A stretch of DNA of 15,917 nt from NCBI GenBank assembly GCA_900546835.1, contig UREH01000038.1, forward strand, positions 1 through 15,917, read 5' to 3'. The position numbers and the translations under genes were made by a program. Numbering within the stretch: position 1 is the stretch's first letter; each line of letters starts with the position of its first letter. The notes under the pieces were generated by a model. It did not search any database. It saw only the letters and a program-made list of their open reading frames with translations, and was not told where the DNA came from. Below, one piece after another: positions 1 through 7,863 of this stretch. Origin of the DNA: an uncultured Porphyromonadaceae bacterium. GTDB lineage: Bacteria; Bacteroidota; Bacteroidia; Bacteroidales; Muribaculaceae.

Positions 1-908
1 AAGGTGGGGAAGCCGAGGATGGCGGCCTTGCGGGCGCGGGCTTTCACGATTTCAGCGATTACGGGGCGGTTGTCATTGTCTCCGCTCTGGGCGTTGGAAG
101 TGTAGCCTTTCCACATCTTCTCGCGGAGGTCGCGGCTGTCGGCATACTGCAGCACCGGCAGACGGCTGGGAGCATGGAGGGTGAACACCCATTTTCCCTC
201 CTTGCCGCGGCTCTTGGCTTCGGCGGCGGCGTTCTCGACCGTCGACTCGGGGATGCCGGCGAGCTCGGCCTTGTCGTCAACCACAATCTCAAAAGTGTTG
301 TTGGCGTTCAGGAGGTTTTTGTTGAACTTGATGTAGAGATTCGAGAGCTGGGCGTTAACTTCCTTCAGCTCCTTCTTCTGCTCGGGGGTGAGCAGAGCTC
401 CGTTGCGCACGAAGTCCTTGTAGGTCTGGTCGAGGGCACGCATCTCATCGTGGGCCAGACCGATGGAGTCGCGGCTGTCGTAGAGAGTCTTCACGCGGGC
501 AAAAAGACCGTCGTTCATCATCAGCTCATCGGAGAAGGCCGAGTAGCGTGGCAGAAGTTTCTCGGATACCTCCTGCAGCTCGGGAGTGGAGTTGGCTTCG
601 GTGAGCGACATGAGCACCGACATTACGCGCTCGAGCGTGGGCGAGAGGCAGTCGAGCGGAAGGATGGTGTTGGCAAATGTGGGAGCCTCGGGGTTGTTGA
701 CAATCGAATCGATCGCGGCGTTGGCCTCGGCGATGCCGGCTTCGAAAGCAGGCTCATAGTCGCTGATCTGAATCTCCTCGAATGGGGGAATCTGATACTT
801 GTTGTCGTAGGCCTTCATGAATGGGTTCTGCCTTTCGTGCTTGCCGCACGAGGAGAACGTCAGGGCGGTGGCAGCGGCTGCACACAGCACGAACATCATT
901 GTTTTCAT
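1..908 (-). CDS. M3-family metallopeptidase lipoprotein, N-terminal part (3' end cut by window)
   Basis: About 302 codons are visible, starting at ATG 906-908 and running off the left edge. The first 21 residues form a lipoprotein signal peptide with lipobox FSSC, acylated Cys21. The mature protein begins with residues typical of Bacteroidales peptidyl-dipeptidases (NPFMKAYDNKY, then IPPFEEI, SDYEPAFEAGI), followed by the long helical region of the M3 (thimet oligopeptidase/Dcp) fold. Family members are usually near 700 residues, so under half is here. The zinc-binding HEXXH motif lies outside the window and cannot be checked. Such enzymes trim dipeptides or short peptides in the periplasm. 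The residues after Cys21 (GKHERQ) lack the acidic surface-export signal, so periplasmic orientation is inferred. It is on the same strand as the gene ending at 1000, with a 91-base gap; I found no convincing promoter there. The family call is firm, the exact subfamily less so. Confidence 0.87.
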   Translation of the reverse strand, partial: MKTMMFVLCAAAATALTFSSCGKHERQNPFMKAYDNKYQIPPFEEIQISDYEPAFEAGIAEANAAIDSIVNNPEAPTFANTILPLDCLSPTLERVMSVLMSLTEANSTPELQEVSEKLLPRYSAFSDELMMNDGLFARVKTLYDSRDSIGLAHDEMRALDQTYKDFVRNGALLTPEQKKELKEVNAQLSNLYIKFNKNLLNANNTFEIVVDDKAELAGIPESTVENAAAEAKSRGKEGKWVFTLHAPSRLPVLQYADSRDLREKMWKGYTSNAQSGDNDNRPVIAEIVKARARKAAILGFPT

Positions 909-965
909 AGGCGGAATAATGTGGTATTTTGGTGGTTAAAGATTAATTTCGGAACGGAAAGCGGA

Positions 966-984
966 GCATTGATAATCACAATGC
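966..984. repeat. Short inverted repeat GCATTG-N7-CAATGC
   Basis: A perfect 6-bp inverted repeat (966-971 and 979-984) with a 7-base A/T-rich loop lies between the nuclease-like gene ending at 1000 and the M3 peptidase start at 908. On the minus strand it is not followed by a T tract, so it is a poor terminator. It could be an operator or chance. Confidence 0.3.
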
Positions 985-999
985 GCGGATTGATGGTGA

Positions 1000-2139
1000 T
1001 CAGTCGGCGTCTGTCCATACAAACCGGGCCTCTACGGGGTAATGGTCGGAGTTGGGTATGCTCCCCCGGCTGAAGGACACCGGTTTCATTTCACCTCGAT
1101 AAAGTATGTGGTCGATATGGAAGTAGAACCGGTTCATATGATAAGTTATCATCGGGCCGAATGCGCTTTGGGCGAAAGCGCTCCGGAAGTCTTTACCGGC
1201 TATTACGCGCATGGCGTAGCAGTCGGGAATATCGTTGAAATCGCCGCATACGATTACGTTTTTATAGCCGAGCGAGTCAATCTGCTGGCGCAGCATGCGG
1301 GCCTGACGCGCGCGGATGCGGAAGGCGTTGCCGAGCTTACCGAGCAACTGATGTCGCACTGCCCGGAGATCGTCGGTGCCTTCCCCCTTGGTGAGTTCCT
1401 TGTATAGGGCCTTGTCGTCGGAATCGAGACCGATCGACTGCATATGGACGCTTACCACGAGCGTGGTGTGGCCCTCGATGTAGATTTCGGCGGCGGCGAA
1501 TTCCGCCCAGGCCTCCTTGGGCTGCCGGAGGGTTATGGGACGTGCCGGATAACGGCTCAGGACGCATACGCCGTGGCCTGCCTGAAGGGGATATATCGAG
1601 TCGATCGAGTCGCACTGGCTTTTGGTCAGGCCTACAGAAAGCTGCTCCGTGCGCCAGCTTCGCTCCTGCAGGCAGGCGATATCTGCCCCGCTATGGATTA
1701 TGTATTGCGCCTGCGGATTGCGGTAGCCTGAATCCGCACGGGCTTTGAAATAGTCAGGGGTGTGCCGCATGGTGTCGGTCGAGAGTGCGTTGTCCCATCC
1801 ATAGATATTATAGCTGAGAACACTGAATTCCGTGGACTTTTGCGTTGCGCTGACTGTAGGCTTGAGGACGTTGAGCGGGCAGAACTGCATGAGCGGGCCC
1901 GCGCTGGCCACCAAGGCGGCCGCTATGATGAGCGCGGCGCGGCGAAAGGCGATGAGGTCGACCACAGCAATGATTACGCACAGAATGAGCCACACAGGAA
2001 ACGTCATGGCCAGAATGGCGGGGACGGCCGTGCGTTCGGGATCGACTATCCCGCCGTAGGCAGAGGCCACGGTGAGCAGTGCGACAGCCACATTGACTGC
2101 TATAAGCACGGTGCGCCATATTTGGTTACTGCGTTTCAT
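1000..2139 (-). CDS. Membrane-anchored endonuclease/exonuclease/phosphatase (EEP) family protein
   Basis: The 379-residue protein has about three N-terminal membrane segments (roughly residues 10-30, 40-62 and 67-85), then an EEP hydrolase domain from about residue 105. The expected catalytic and metal-binding stations are visible in order: SYNI with Asn111, CLQE with Glu159, SVHMQSIG with His232, GDFND with Asp300 and Asn302, HIDHIL with Asp343, and SDHYPVE with Asp365-His366. The active site therefore looks intact. The family includes DNA repair nucleases, sphingomyelinases and inositol phosphatases; the substrate here cannot be read from sequence. The membrane anchor probably places the domain on one face of the inner membrane. 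The start overlaps the stop of the upstream rhomboid gene in an ATGA (2136-2139), which implies translational coupling in a three-gene operon. Rhomboid pairs beside such a gene are, from memory, frequent in Bacteroidales. Confidence 0.88.
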   Translation of the reverse strand: MKRSNQIWRTVLIAVNVAVALLTVASAYGGIVDPERTAVPAILAMTFPVWLILCVIIAVVDLIAFRRAALIIAAALVASAGPLMQFCPLNVLKPTVSATQKSTEFSVLSYNIYGWDNALSTDTMRHTPDYFKARADSGYRNPQAQYIIHSGADIACLQERSWRTEQLSVGLTKSQCDSIDSIYPLQAGHGVCVLSRYPARPITLRQPKEAWAEFAAAEIYIEGHTTLVVSVHMQSIGLDSDDKALYKELTKGEGTDDLRAVRHQLLGKLGNAFRIRARQARMLRQQIDSLGYKNVIVCGDFNDIPDCYAMRVIAGKDFRSAFAQSAFGPMITYHMNRFYFHIDHILYRGEMKPVSFSRGSIPNSDHYPVEARFVWTDAD

Positions 2140-2882
2140 TGTCGTCGGGCTATGGTGGTTGCAGATTCCATATCGTTGTCGTGGACGGAATCTGATAATT
2201 CAAACAGGGTCTGGCGTTCTGCGGCAGAGAGAGCGGTGAACCCCAGAGTATTGGCCTTGCGTAGCAGCGAGTCGCGGCGGCTGAGTCTCATGGCGTGCTG
2301 CCGCGCGGTCTGCTCGCGCCGGCGCCGCTGCGCGGCGAAAATGGTTCCGAGGAGAATCCCGGTCAGCATCCCGGTCAGGTGGGCCGAGATGGCGTCGGTC
2401 TGGCTCAATAGAAGCAGCCCGGCTGCACCCCATGCGGCAGGAGTGAGCCAGTGGCGGATGCGTCCCGGCATTTCGATGCGCGCGGGAGCGCCCGAACAGA
2501 GTGCCGCGAAGGCTACGGCAAGCACTGCGGCCGACGAGCCTATGAGATATCCGCCGCCCGGCGCGGCGAGGGCAAACACCACTGCTCCGGCCACTGCTCC
2601 GGCGGCGAAAGCAGAAAGGAGGGCGCCGCGTCCGGCAGTCTTTTCAAGCATTGTGCCGAATGCCAGAAGCCATAGCATGTTGACCGTCAGGTGCAATACG
2701 TTGATGTGGATGAAAAGGTAGCTCACTATGCTCCATGGATGGGCCGTGAGCGCCCCGGAGCAACCGCCCTGTACTCCGGCAAACGCCACGCAACTGTCGG
2801 GCCACGAGGCGTCGACGAATCCGGCTGCCTTCAGGGCTACGAAGGCTGCAACGTTGAGGATTATGAGCAGAATGGTGGTCAA
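2136..2882 (-). CDS. Rhomboid family intramembrane serine protease, diverged copy with C-terminal helical tail
   Basis: The 248-residue polytopic protein carries the rhomboid signature: HLTVN (His64, Asn68) in the second core helix, the nucleophile motif as GSSA with Ser117, and His168 in AHLTGMLTG. The usual GxSG motif has Ala in place of the final Gly, but the Ser/His dyad is kept, so activity is plausible. After the last helix (ending near residue 184) comes a strongly basic stretch (AQRRRREQTARQ). A cytosolic-type tail around residues 204-230 (DSLLRKANTLGF, then LSAAERQTLFELS) resembles the short C-terminal helical hairpin found in many Bacteroidota rhomboids. These enzymes cleave membrane helices of client proteins within the inner membrane; no client is evident. 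The gene lies 33 bases after the other rhomboid gene and overlaps the next gene by 4 bases. Confidence 0.88.
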   Translation of the reverse strand: MTTILLIILNVAAFVALKAAGFVDASWPDSCVAFAGVQGGCSGALTAHPWSIVSYLFIHINVLHLTVNMLWLLAFGTMLEKTAGRGALLSAFAAGAVAGAVVFALAAPGGGYLIGSSAAVLAVAFAALCSGAPARIEMPGRIRHWLTPAAWGAAGLLLLSQTDAISAHLTGMLTGILLGTIFAAQRRRREQTARQHAMRLSRRDSLLRKANTLGFTALSAAERQTLFELSDSVHDNDMESATTIARRQ

Positions 2883-2915
2883 GTATGGAGTGTAAACGGT
2901 TGGAGAATAGTATGA

Positions 2916-3680
2916 TTAGAAGTACGGGCCTCCGATAATGTGTTTGCGCCGCCAGTAGATTAGTATCAGCAGGCCGAAGAGCATACCGCCGAGGTGGGCG
3001 AAGTGTGCTACTGTGTCGGTCTGGCTGTTGGCGATGCCGAGCACCAGTTCAAGTCCGGCATAAAGCAGTACGAATATGCGTGCACGCATCGGAATGGGAG
3101 GGAAGAGCAGATAGAGGCGCACGTTGGGAAACATGTATCCGAAAGCGAGAAGAATGCCGAAGATGGCGCCCGAGGCGCCGATGGTAGGCGTATGATAGAG
3201 GCTGAATATATGGCCCACGGCGGGGTCGTTGGGAGCTACGCCGATGTTCCAGAGATCCTGAAGAGGTACGTTACTGTGGCGCAGCAGCGTGGTGACGGAC
3301 CCCGGGTCGGCGAATGCGGAGGCGTAGTGGTTGATCATCAGTGCGAATACTCCCTCCTGCACCAGGGCTGCGCCCAGACCGCACGAAATATAGTAGAAAA
3401 GGAAGCGCTGGCTGCCGAGCACACGTTCCATCGTGACGCCGAACATATAGAGGGCGAACATGTTGAAGAAAAGGTGCCAGAAGTTGGCGTGGATAAACAT
3501 ATAGCTCAGCAGCTGCGAGGCCAGAAACTGGTCGGATGTGAAATAGTAGAGTGCTCCGTATTGTTCGAGCAGGTTCCCGAGCGGCCGGATCGCAATCATG
3601 GCCAGCCATATTATGGTGTTGATGATGAGCAGGTTTTTGGTTACCGGCGGCATCATGCGGAAGTTGTCGAGAAAACTCAT
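2916..3680 (-). CDS. Rhomboid family intramembrane serine protease (GlpG-like)
   Basis: The 254-residue protein is a canonical rhomboid. It has HLFFN (His69, Asn73), the catalytic motif GASG with Ser170, and the catalytic partner His229 in AHLGGMLFG, all within about six membrane segments. There is a longer luminal loop (about residues 115-160) between the third helix pair and the GASG helix, and a short basic C-terminus (YWRRKHIIGG). It lacks the C-terminal tail of its neighbour. It is the first gene of the unit, 33 bases ahead of the second rhomboid, and has a well-placed promoter just upstream. The expected role is regulated intramembrane proteolysis or quality control in the inner membrane. 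The start at 3680 (MSFLDNF) fits the promoter position. The fold assignment is close to certain; the substrate is unknown. Confidence 0.93.
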   Translation of the reverse strand: MSFLDNFRMMPPVTKNLLIINTIIWLAMIAIRPLGNLLEQYGALYYFTSDQFLASQLLSYMFIHANFWHLFFNMFALYMFGVTMERVLGSQRFLFYYISCGLGAALVQEGVFALMINHYASAFADPGSVTTLLRHSNVPLQDLWNIGVAPNDPAVGHIFSLYHTPTIGASGAIFGILLAFGYMFPNVRLYLLFPPIPMRARIFVLLYAGLELVLGIANSQTDTVAHFAHLGGMLFGLLILIYWRRKHIIGGPYF

Positions 3681-3724
3681 ATGTTTTAGTCGGTTGTGAA
3701 GATTGCAGAATGAGGATGTCTATG

Positions 3725-3755
3725 CAAATTTACCCTTTTCCGCCCTAACGGCAAA
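3725..3755 (-). promoter_or_regulatory. Bacteroidota-type promoter for the rhomboid operon
   Basis: On the minus strand TTTG (3755-3752) is followed after 19 bases by TAAATTTG (3732-3725). This matches the known -33 TTTG and -7 TAnnTTTG elements of Bacteroidota promoters. Transcription would start near 3718, leaving a leader of roughly 38 bases before ATG 3680. Confidence 0.78.
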
Positions 3756-3766
3756 ATCGGGTTCAG

Positions 3767-3785
3767 CGGACGGTGTTATCGTCCG
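3767..3785 (-). terminator. Possible weak terminator hairpin at the DUF3109 stop codon
   Basis: CGGACG (3767-3772) and CGTCCG (3780-3785) form a 6-bp stem with a 7-base loop that contains the TAA stop of the DUF3109 gene. Only a short T run follows further downstream on the minus strand, so termination is uncertain. The next promoter lies just beyond it. Confidence 0.3.
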
Positions 3786-4375
3786 GGGTGGTTTCCCTTG
3801 GCCGTTTCGGCGAGATACAGCTCGCAGTTGGCCTTGAGCTCCGCATACCATTCGGCCCCGAATCGCTCGGTGAGCGGTTGTTTGAGAAACTGGTAGAGGC
3901 GGATGCCGAGACGGCGCCCGTTGGCCACGGCATCGCGGCAGATGCTCCAGCGATGGTAGTTCACGGCCGTGAACGAGGGATATTCCGTAAGCCTCAGAGG
4001 ATATAGCGCACACGAGGCCGGCTTGAGCCACGACGTGCGGCCTTCGCGCCGGGCCTTCTCCAGCGCGCAGAGACATACACCGCCGGGTCCGTAGCAGGTA
4101 AAGGCGCAGTTGCGGCCGTCGAGCAGAGTGGTGACAAGGTCGCCTTCTTCGTCGGTATAGGCCACGCCGTTGCGTCTCACTTCTTCCACGGCGCGTGGAA
4201 GCATGTCGGCCTCGATAGCCGGGAGCGATTCCTTTATTTTCTCCACTTCATCGGGGGTTACCGGCGCTCCGGCATCTCCCTCGATGCAGCATGCGCCGAG
4301 ACATTTGCTCAGGTCGCAGCAGAAGAATTCCTCGGCAAGGTCGAGGCTTACGAGAGTGTCTTGAATCTGAAACAT
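3776..4375 (-). CDS. DUF3109 family cysteine-rich protein
   Basis: The 199-residue soluble protein belongs to the uncharacterised DUF3109 family, recognised by its start (MFQIQDTLVSLDLAEEFFCC) and the cluster CCDLSKCLGACC. Twelve cysteines are present (19, 20, 25, 29, 30, 90, 94, 101, 103, 122, 146, 184). The C-x4-C-x3-CC spacing resembles YkgJ/UPF0153-type proteins thought to bind zinc or an iron-sulfur cluster, so metal or cluster binding is inferred, not shown. I chose ATG 4375 rather than an upstream in-frame ATG at 4447. The extra 24 residues do not look like the family and would lie wholly inside mscS. The start shares one base with the mscS stop (TGATG), which points to translational coupling. 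No signal peptide or membrane segment is seen, so it should be cytoplasmic. Confidence 0.87.
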   Translation of the reverse strand: MFQIQDTLVSLDLAEEFFCCDLSKCLGACCIEGDAGAPVTPDEVEKIKESLPAIEADMLPRAVEEVRRNGVAYTDEEGDLVTTLLDGRNCAFTCYGPGGVCLCALEKARREGRTSWLKPASCALYPLRLTEYPSFTAVNYHRWSICRDAVANGRRLGIRLYQFLKQPLTERFGAEWYAELKANCELYLAETAKGNHPGR

Positions 4376-5535
4376 CAGAGATTGGCGGCTTGTTCGGTGG
4401 GCTGAAGGTGAACGTCGAGTTGCGGAAACGGGAAATTGATGCCGCATTCGGGCAGCTCGGTATAGAATTTTTCGTTATAAAAGTAGTATACAGCCCAGTA
4501 GTCGGTTGTTTTGGTCCATGCGCGCACGGTAAGGTCCACGCTGCTCGAGCCGAGCGAGTCGACAAATACCTTGGGAGTGTAGTCGGGCCGAGGCATGAGG
4601 CTGGCGAGCTGTGCTTCGAGTTTCTCCTCGCGCGCGGCAAGTGCCTCGCGTGTGCGGCGGTGATGGTGGATTATTCTGTTCCATAGCGATATGCGCTCCG
4701 GCTTTTCCGTTTTCACAGGGCTGCCGGCCGTCTCAGGCAAGGGGGCGTCGCCGGCATCGGTTGTGCCGGTGGCGGAAACTTCCGTGATGGCCGTAGCTTC
4801 GAGGTTGCCGTTCATCACGCGGTCGTCCCGGGCAAACATATCGAGAATCGCGCGGCGCGCGGCGGCTACGTCGTCGCCATAGGAGATGGATACGGTCCAT
4901 TGTACACGGCGGTATTCCTCGCGCGTCCAGTTGTTCACGCTGCCGGTGGATAGGCCGCCGTTGGGGATGGAGATGGATTTGTTGTCGTAGGTGGTGATTA
5001 CGGTAAAGAATATCTGAATCTCCTTCACCGTGCCGGCATATCCCTGCGCTTCGATGTAGTCGCCTATCTTGTAGGGCTTGAGCAGGAGAATGAGTACACC
5101 TCCGGCAAAGTTCTGAAGTGTTCCGCTGAGAGCCATGCCGACGGCAACGCCGGCCGAGGCGAAGATGGCGAGAAACGAGGTCGTCTCGATGCCTATAATG
5201 CCTATTACGGTGACTATCAGTATGAAATAAAGAACAATATTAATCAGACTAAGCACGAACGAACTGAGCGACCGCTCGATGTCGTGCTTGAGGAAGATTG
5301 TCTGTACCAGCCGATAGATTTTCCGGATTATGAAGCGGCCTACGTAGAACACTACGATTGCGATTGCCAGATTTATTGCGAACGTCACGGCCGATTGGGC
5401 CAGGCGGTTGATGAGGTCTTCGAGCGAGAGCGATTTCAGCTCGGCCACTTCCTGCGATATCTTGGCGGCGCTTTCGGCGGCCGGAACCGCGGGCGCAGTC
5501 TGTAAAGCAATCAGATTCAGTATATTGAGGAGCAT
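4375..5535 (-). CDS. MscS-family mechanosensitive ion channel with a long insertion
   Basis: The 386-residue protein has membrane segments near residues 50-70 and 92-118. A pore helix around 122-153 carries the Gly/Ala-rich MscS signature (AVGMALSGTLQNFAGG), and the beta domain follows (KPYKIGDYIEAQGYAGTVKEI, IPNGGLSTGSVNNWT). The C-terminal alpha/beta domain ends normally (VDLTVRAWTKT, GINFPFPQLDVHL). Small MscS proteins are about 280-300 residues. The extra length lies between about 243 and 320: a Thr/Pro/Asp-rich linker, then a charged helix-forming stretch (HHHRRTREALAAREEKLEAQ). The channel should release solutes through the inner membrane under hypo-osmotic stress. It sits 23 bases after the C11 peptidase gene and overlaps the DUF3109 gene. 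An A-rich stretch precedes the ATG, with no Shine-Dalgarno site. Confidence 0.92.
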   Translation of the reverse strand: MLLNILNLIALQTAPAVPAAESAAKISQEVAELKSLSLEDLINRLAQSAVTFAINLAIAIVVFYVGRFIIRKIYRLVQTIFLKHDIERSLSSFVLSLINIVLYFILIVTVIGIIGIETTSFLAIFASAGVAVGMALSGTLQNFAGGVLILLLKPYKIGDYIEAQGYAGTVKEIQIFFTVITTYDNKSISIPNGGLSTGSVNNWTREEYRRVQWTVSISYGDDVAAARRAILDMFARDDRVMNGNLEATAITEVSATGTTDAGDAPLPETAGSPVKTEKPERISLWNRIIHHHRRTREALAAREEKLEAQLASLMPRPDYTPKVFVDSLGSSSVDLTVRAWTKTTDYWAVYYFYNEKFYTELPECGINFPFPQLDVHLQPTEQAANL

Positions 5536-5558
5536 CTCGTATTTTTTTTAGTTGAAAC

Positions 5559-6782
5559 TTATTTGTTAAACAATTTCGACGCGACATCGGTTGCCCATTC
5601 GAGTTGCGAATAGCCGTAAGTATCGAAATCGGCCTGAGATGAGGTGATGTAGGTGGTAAGGCCGCAATGACGGTCGATTTTTACCTGATAGTAATCCCAG
5701 GGGTGGTCAGCGTCCTTCTCCCAGAGATAGGGGGTGGCGGCGCGGTAGACCGCGGCTGCATCGATTGCCGCGCCGACAGCCGCGGCAGCCTCGGGGGTGG
5801 CAGCCGACTCTACGGCGTGGAGAAGATCAAAGTAGCGATAGCGGTAAGTATAGTCGTTGGGCGACGCGAATTGCTGAACCGAGAAGCGCGAAGGAGCGGA
5901 GGTCGCCGTCAGCCATGCGTTGCCTACGGCTTCGGCGAGCGCGTCGAGCGCAGCGGTGCGGATTACGCTGATGGTGCATGTGCGGTCAAATCCCTGCTTG
6001 GCGTCGAAATGGCCGAACGTGACGGCCGCTGCCTGCGGCAGGTCTGGATTGTCGGCCATGAGGTAGGGGAGAGTTTTGTGATAGGGCATTCCTTCTGACG
6101 GGAGTTCCGACGATGAGCCGACTATTGTTTCGACAGCATGGCGCAGCTCGTAGGCCACCTCCACTCCCGCCATGAAGCAGCAGTCAAAATATAGGTAGTC
6201 GAATCCTTTCCCTTCGAGCACGTCGGCCAGAGTGGTGGTATTCATCCACGTGTGGGTGCCCGAGGCCGTCTGATAGCCGCCGTAGGATCGCTTGCGTGGC
6301 GCTTTCTCCTGCCCGTCCTCCAACCATCCGCTTCCGTGACCCCAGAGTATGAGTCCATAGGCGCGGGCAGGAGCGAAGGCCTTGAAGTCGGCGATTACAC
6401 GCTCCATTGCAGCGCTTTGGGTGGTGTCGAGGGCTTTGCCATAGCTTTTAAGAGTTTTGAATCCTTCGGGCGTAACCTCTTTGAGAAGGGTTTCGCCCTG
6501 CCACGGGGAGTGGAGCACGAGCAGACGGTTGGCGCCGAGTGCGCCCGCGCGGGCTGCCTCCGTCATTTCGGCGAGATCGCGTTCGTCGAAATGCCTGGAA
6601 TCGCCGTCCTGCAAATCCTGATAGCCGAGGTTGTTGTGGGCTGTCATGTAGACAAGTACCGCGCGCCCTACGGTGGCCGCAGGTTGGGGCGCGGGTTCGG
6701 GCATGTCGCCGGAGTCGTCCGAGCATGCAGTGATGGCCAAAGCGGTCATGAGTGACGTCAATATGGAGAGAATTCTGTTCAT
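5559..6782 (-). CDS. Clostripain-related (peptidase C11) lipoprotein
   Basis: The 407-residue protein starts with a lipoprotein signal peptide, lipobox ITAC and acylated Cys20. SDDSGD follows, resembling the Ser/Asp-rich export signal that sends Bacteroidales lipoproteins to the cell surface. The clan CD protease core is clear: AVLVYMTAHNNL at 41-52, ILWGHGSGW with catalytic His149, and YFDCCFMAGVE with catalytic Cys202 in the place of the family's DACLM motif (Cys201 replaces the Ala). GSSSELPSEGMPY is the expected following loop. C11 enzymes cut after Arg or Lys and may self-activate. The downstream half is less conserved and ends near a Tyr/Trp-rich region. A 123-base gap containing the fcl terminator separates it from fcl. 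No convincing promoter was found in front of it, yet it is the first gene of the C11-mscS-DUF3109 unit. Confidence 0.88.
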   Translation of the reverse strand: MNRILSILTSLMTALAITACSDDSGDMPEPAPQPAATVGRAVLVYMTAHNNLGYQDLQDGDSRHFDERDLAEMTEAARAGALGANRLLVLHSPWQGETLLKEVTPEGFKTLKSYGKALDTTQSAAMERVIADFKAFAPARAYGLILWGHGSGWLEDGQEKAPRKRSYGGYQTASGTHTWMNTTTLADVLEGKGFDYLYFDCCFMAGVEVAYELRHAVETIVGSSSELPSEGMPYHKTLPYLMADNPDLPQAAAVTFGHFDAKQGFDRTCTISVIRTAALDALAEAVGNAWLTATSAPSRFSVQQFASPNDYTYRYRYFDLLHAVESAATPEAAAAVGAAIDAAAVYRAATPYLWEKDADHPWDYYQVKIDRHCGLTTYITSSQADFDTYGYSQLEWATDVASKLFNK

Positions 6783-6832
6783 GTCGTTGAATGTGGGTGG
6801 TCTACGTCCCGGAGGGCACGCTATTTAATAAC

Positions 6833-6874
6833 GCAAAGACACTGTGCTTTCGTGTGTATGCACAATGTCTTTGC
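6833..6874 (-). terminator. Intrinsic terminator of the gmd-fcl unit
   Basis: Two 15-base arms (6833-6847 and 6860-6874) pair around a 12-base loop. The single non-Watson-Crick position (6842/6865) is a G-U wobble in minus-strand RNA but a C-A mismatch in plus-strand RNA, so the structure favours the minus strand. It begins 32 bases past the fcl stop and is followed by GTTATTAAAT, moderately U-rich. Confidence 0.68.
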
Positions 6875-6905
6875 TTATAGGCGATAAGAATGCTCGCCAG
6901 GGCTG

Positions 6906-7850
6906 TCAGCGCTCGGCGCGCATTGGGTTGTTGAGGAAATCCTCGTAGCTCAGGCGTAGGCCTTCCTCAAGCTCTGTGCGGTAGGTCCAGCCGAGGGCGC
7001 GGCTCTTGGATACGTCGAGCAGCTTGCGCGGAGTGCCGTTGGGCTTGGATGTGTCCCACAGGATGCGGCCCGCATAGCCTACCACTTTGGCCACGAGTTC
7101 GGTAAGCTCTTTGATGGTAAGCTCCTTGCCTGTTCCGGCGTTTACAGTCTCGTTGCCCGAATAATTGTTCATCAGGAACACGCAGAGGTTGGCGAGGTCG
7201 TCGACGTAGAGGAATTCGCGAAGCGGCGAGCCGTCGCCCCAGCATGTAACCTCTTCAAGTCCCTGTTCCTTTGCTTCGTGGAAGCGGCGGATAAGGGCCG
7301 GAACCACGTGGGAGTGGGTTGGGTGGTAGTTGTCGTTGGGGCCGTAGAGATTGGTCGGCATCACGGAGATGTAGTCCGTGCCATACTGGCGGTTTAGGAA
7401 TTCGCAATATTTCAGGCCGGAGATTTTTGCCAAAGCGTAGGCCTCGTTGGTTTTCTCAAGCTCTGAGGTCAGCAGGCAGCTCTCGGTCATTGGCTGCGGA
7501 GCCATGCGCGGGTAGATGCAGCTCGAGCCGAGGAATTCAAGTTTCTTGCAGCCGTTTTGCCACGCGGAGTGGATTACGTTCATCTCCAGAATCATGTTGT
7601 CGTACATGAAGTCGGCCAGTGCCGACTGGTTGGCGATGATGCCGCCCACCTTGGCGGCGGCGAGAAATACGTATTCCGGTTTCTCCTTGGCGAAAAACTC
7701 CTCCACCTGGTCCTGACGGCAGAGGTCGAGCTCACGGTGGGTACGCGTTATAATATTGGTGTAGCCCTGACGCTGCAGCTCGCGCACAATGGCGCTGCCA
7801 ACCATGCCCCGGTGGCCTGCAACGTAGATTTTGGCATCTTTTTCCATCAT
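6906..7850 (-). CDS. fcl: GDP-L-fucose synthase (GDP-4-keto-6-deoxymannose epimerase/reductase)
   Basis: This 314-residue short-chain dehydrogenase/reductase converts GDP-4-keto-6-deoxy-D-mannose to GDP-L-fucose by double epimerisation and NADPH reduction. The NADP-binding motif [10 protein letters not shown] is at 11-20. The catalytic Ser is in LGSSCIYP (109-110), and Tyr138-x3-Lys142 is in [13 protein letters not shown]. Family signatures [31 protein letters not shown] and [14 protein letters not shown] follow. The length is normal. ATG 7850 is used; a second ATG immediately follows and cannot be excluded. The enzyme is cytoplasmic and acts directly after Gmd, whose gene ends 13 bases upstream. 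In Bacteroidales GDP-fucose feeds capsular polysaccharides and fucosylated surface glycoproteins. Confidence 0.96.
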   Translation of the reverse strand: MMEKDAKIYVAGHRGMVGSAIVRELQRQGYTNIITRTHRELDLCRQDQVEEFFAKEKPEYVFLAAAKVGGIIANQSALADFMYDNMILEMNVIHSAWQNGCKKLEFLGSSCIYPRMAPQPMTESCLLTSELEKTNEAYALAKISGLKYCEFLNRQYGTDYISVMPTNLYGPNDNYHPTHSHVVPALIRRFHEAKEQGLEEVTCWGDGSPLREFLYVDDLANLCVFLMNNYSGNETVNAGTGKELTIKELTELVAKVVGYAGRILWDTSKPNGTPRKLLDVSKSRALGWTYRTELEEGLRLSYEDFLNNPMRAER

Positions 7851-7863
7851 GATTTCATAGAAA

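Noticed and set aside
174..1073. A 299-codon open frame on the plus strand
   Set aside because: It overlaps the M3 peptidase gene in antisense and has no family features. The minus frame carries a lipoprotein signal and M3 sequence.
4376..4447. Upstream in-frame ATG extending the DUF3109 protein by 24 residues
   Set aside because: The added residues lie within mscS and look like shadow translation (RRSPSAHRTSR). The family begins at MFQIQDT.
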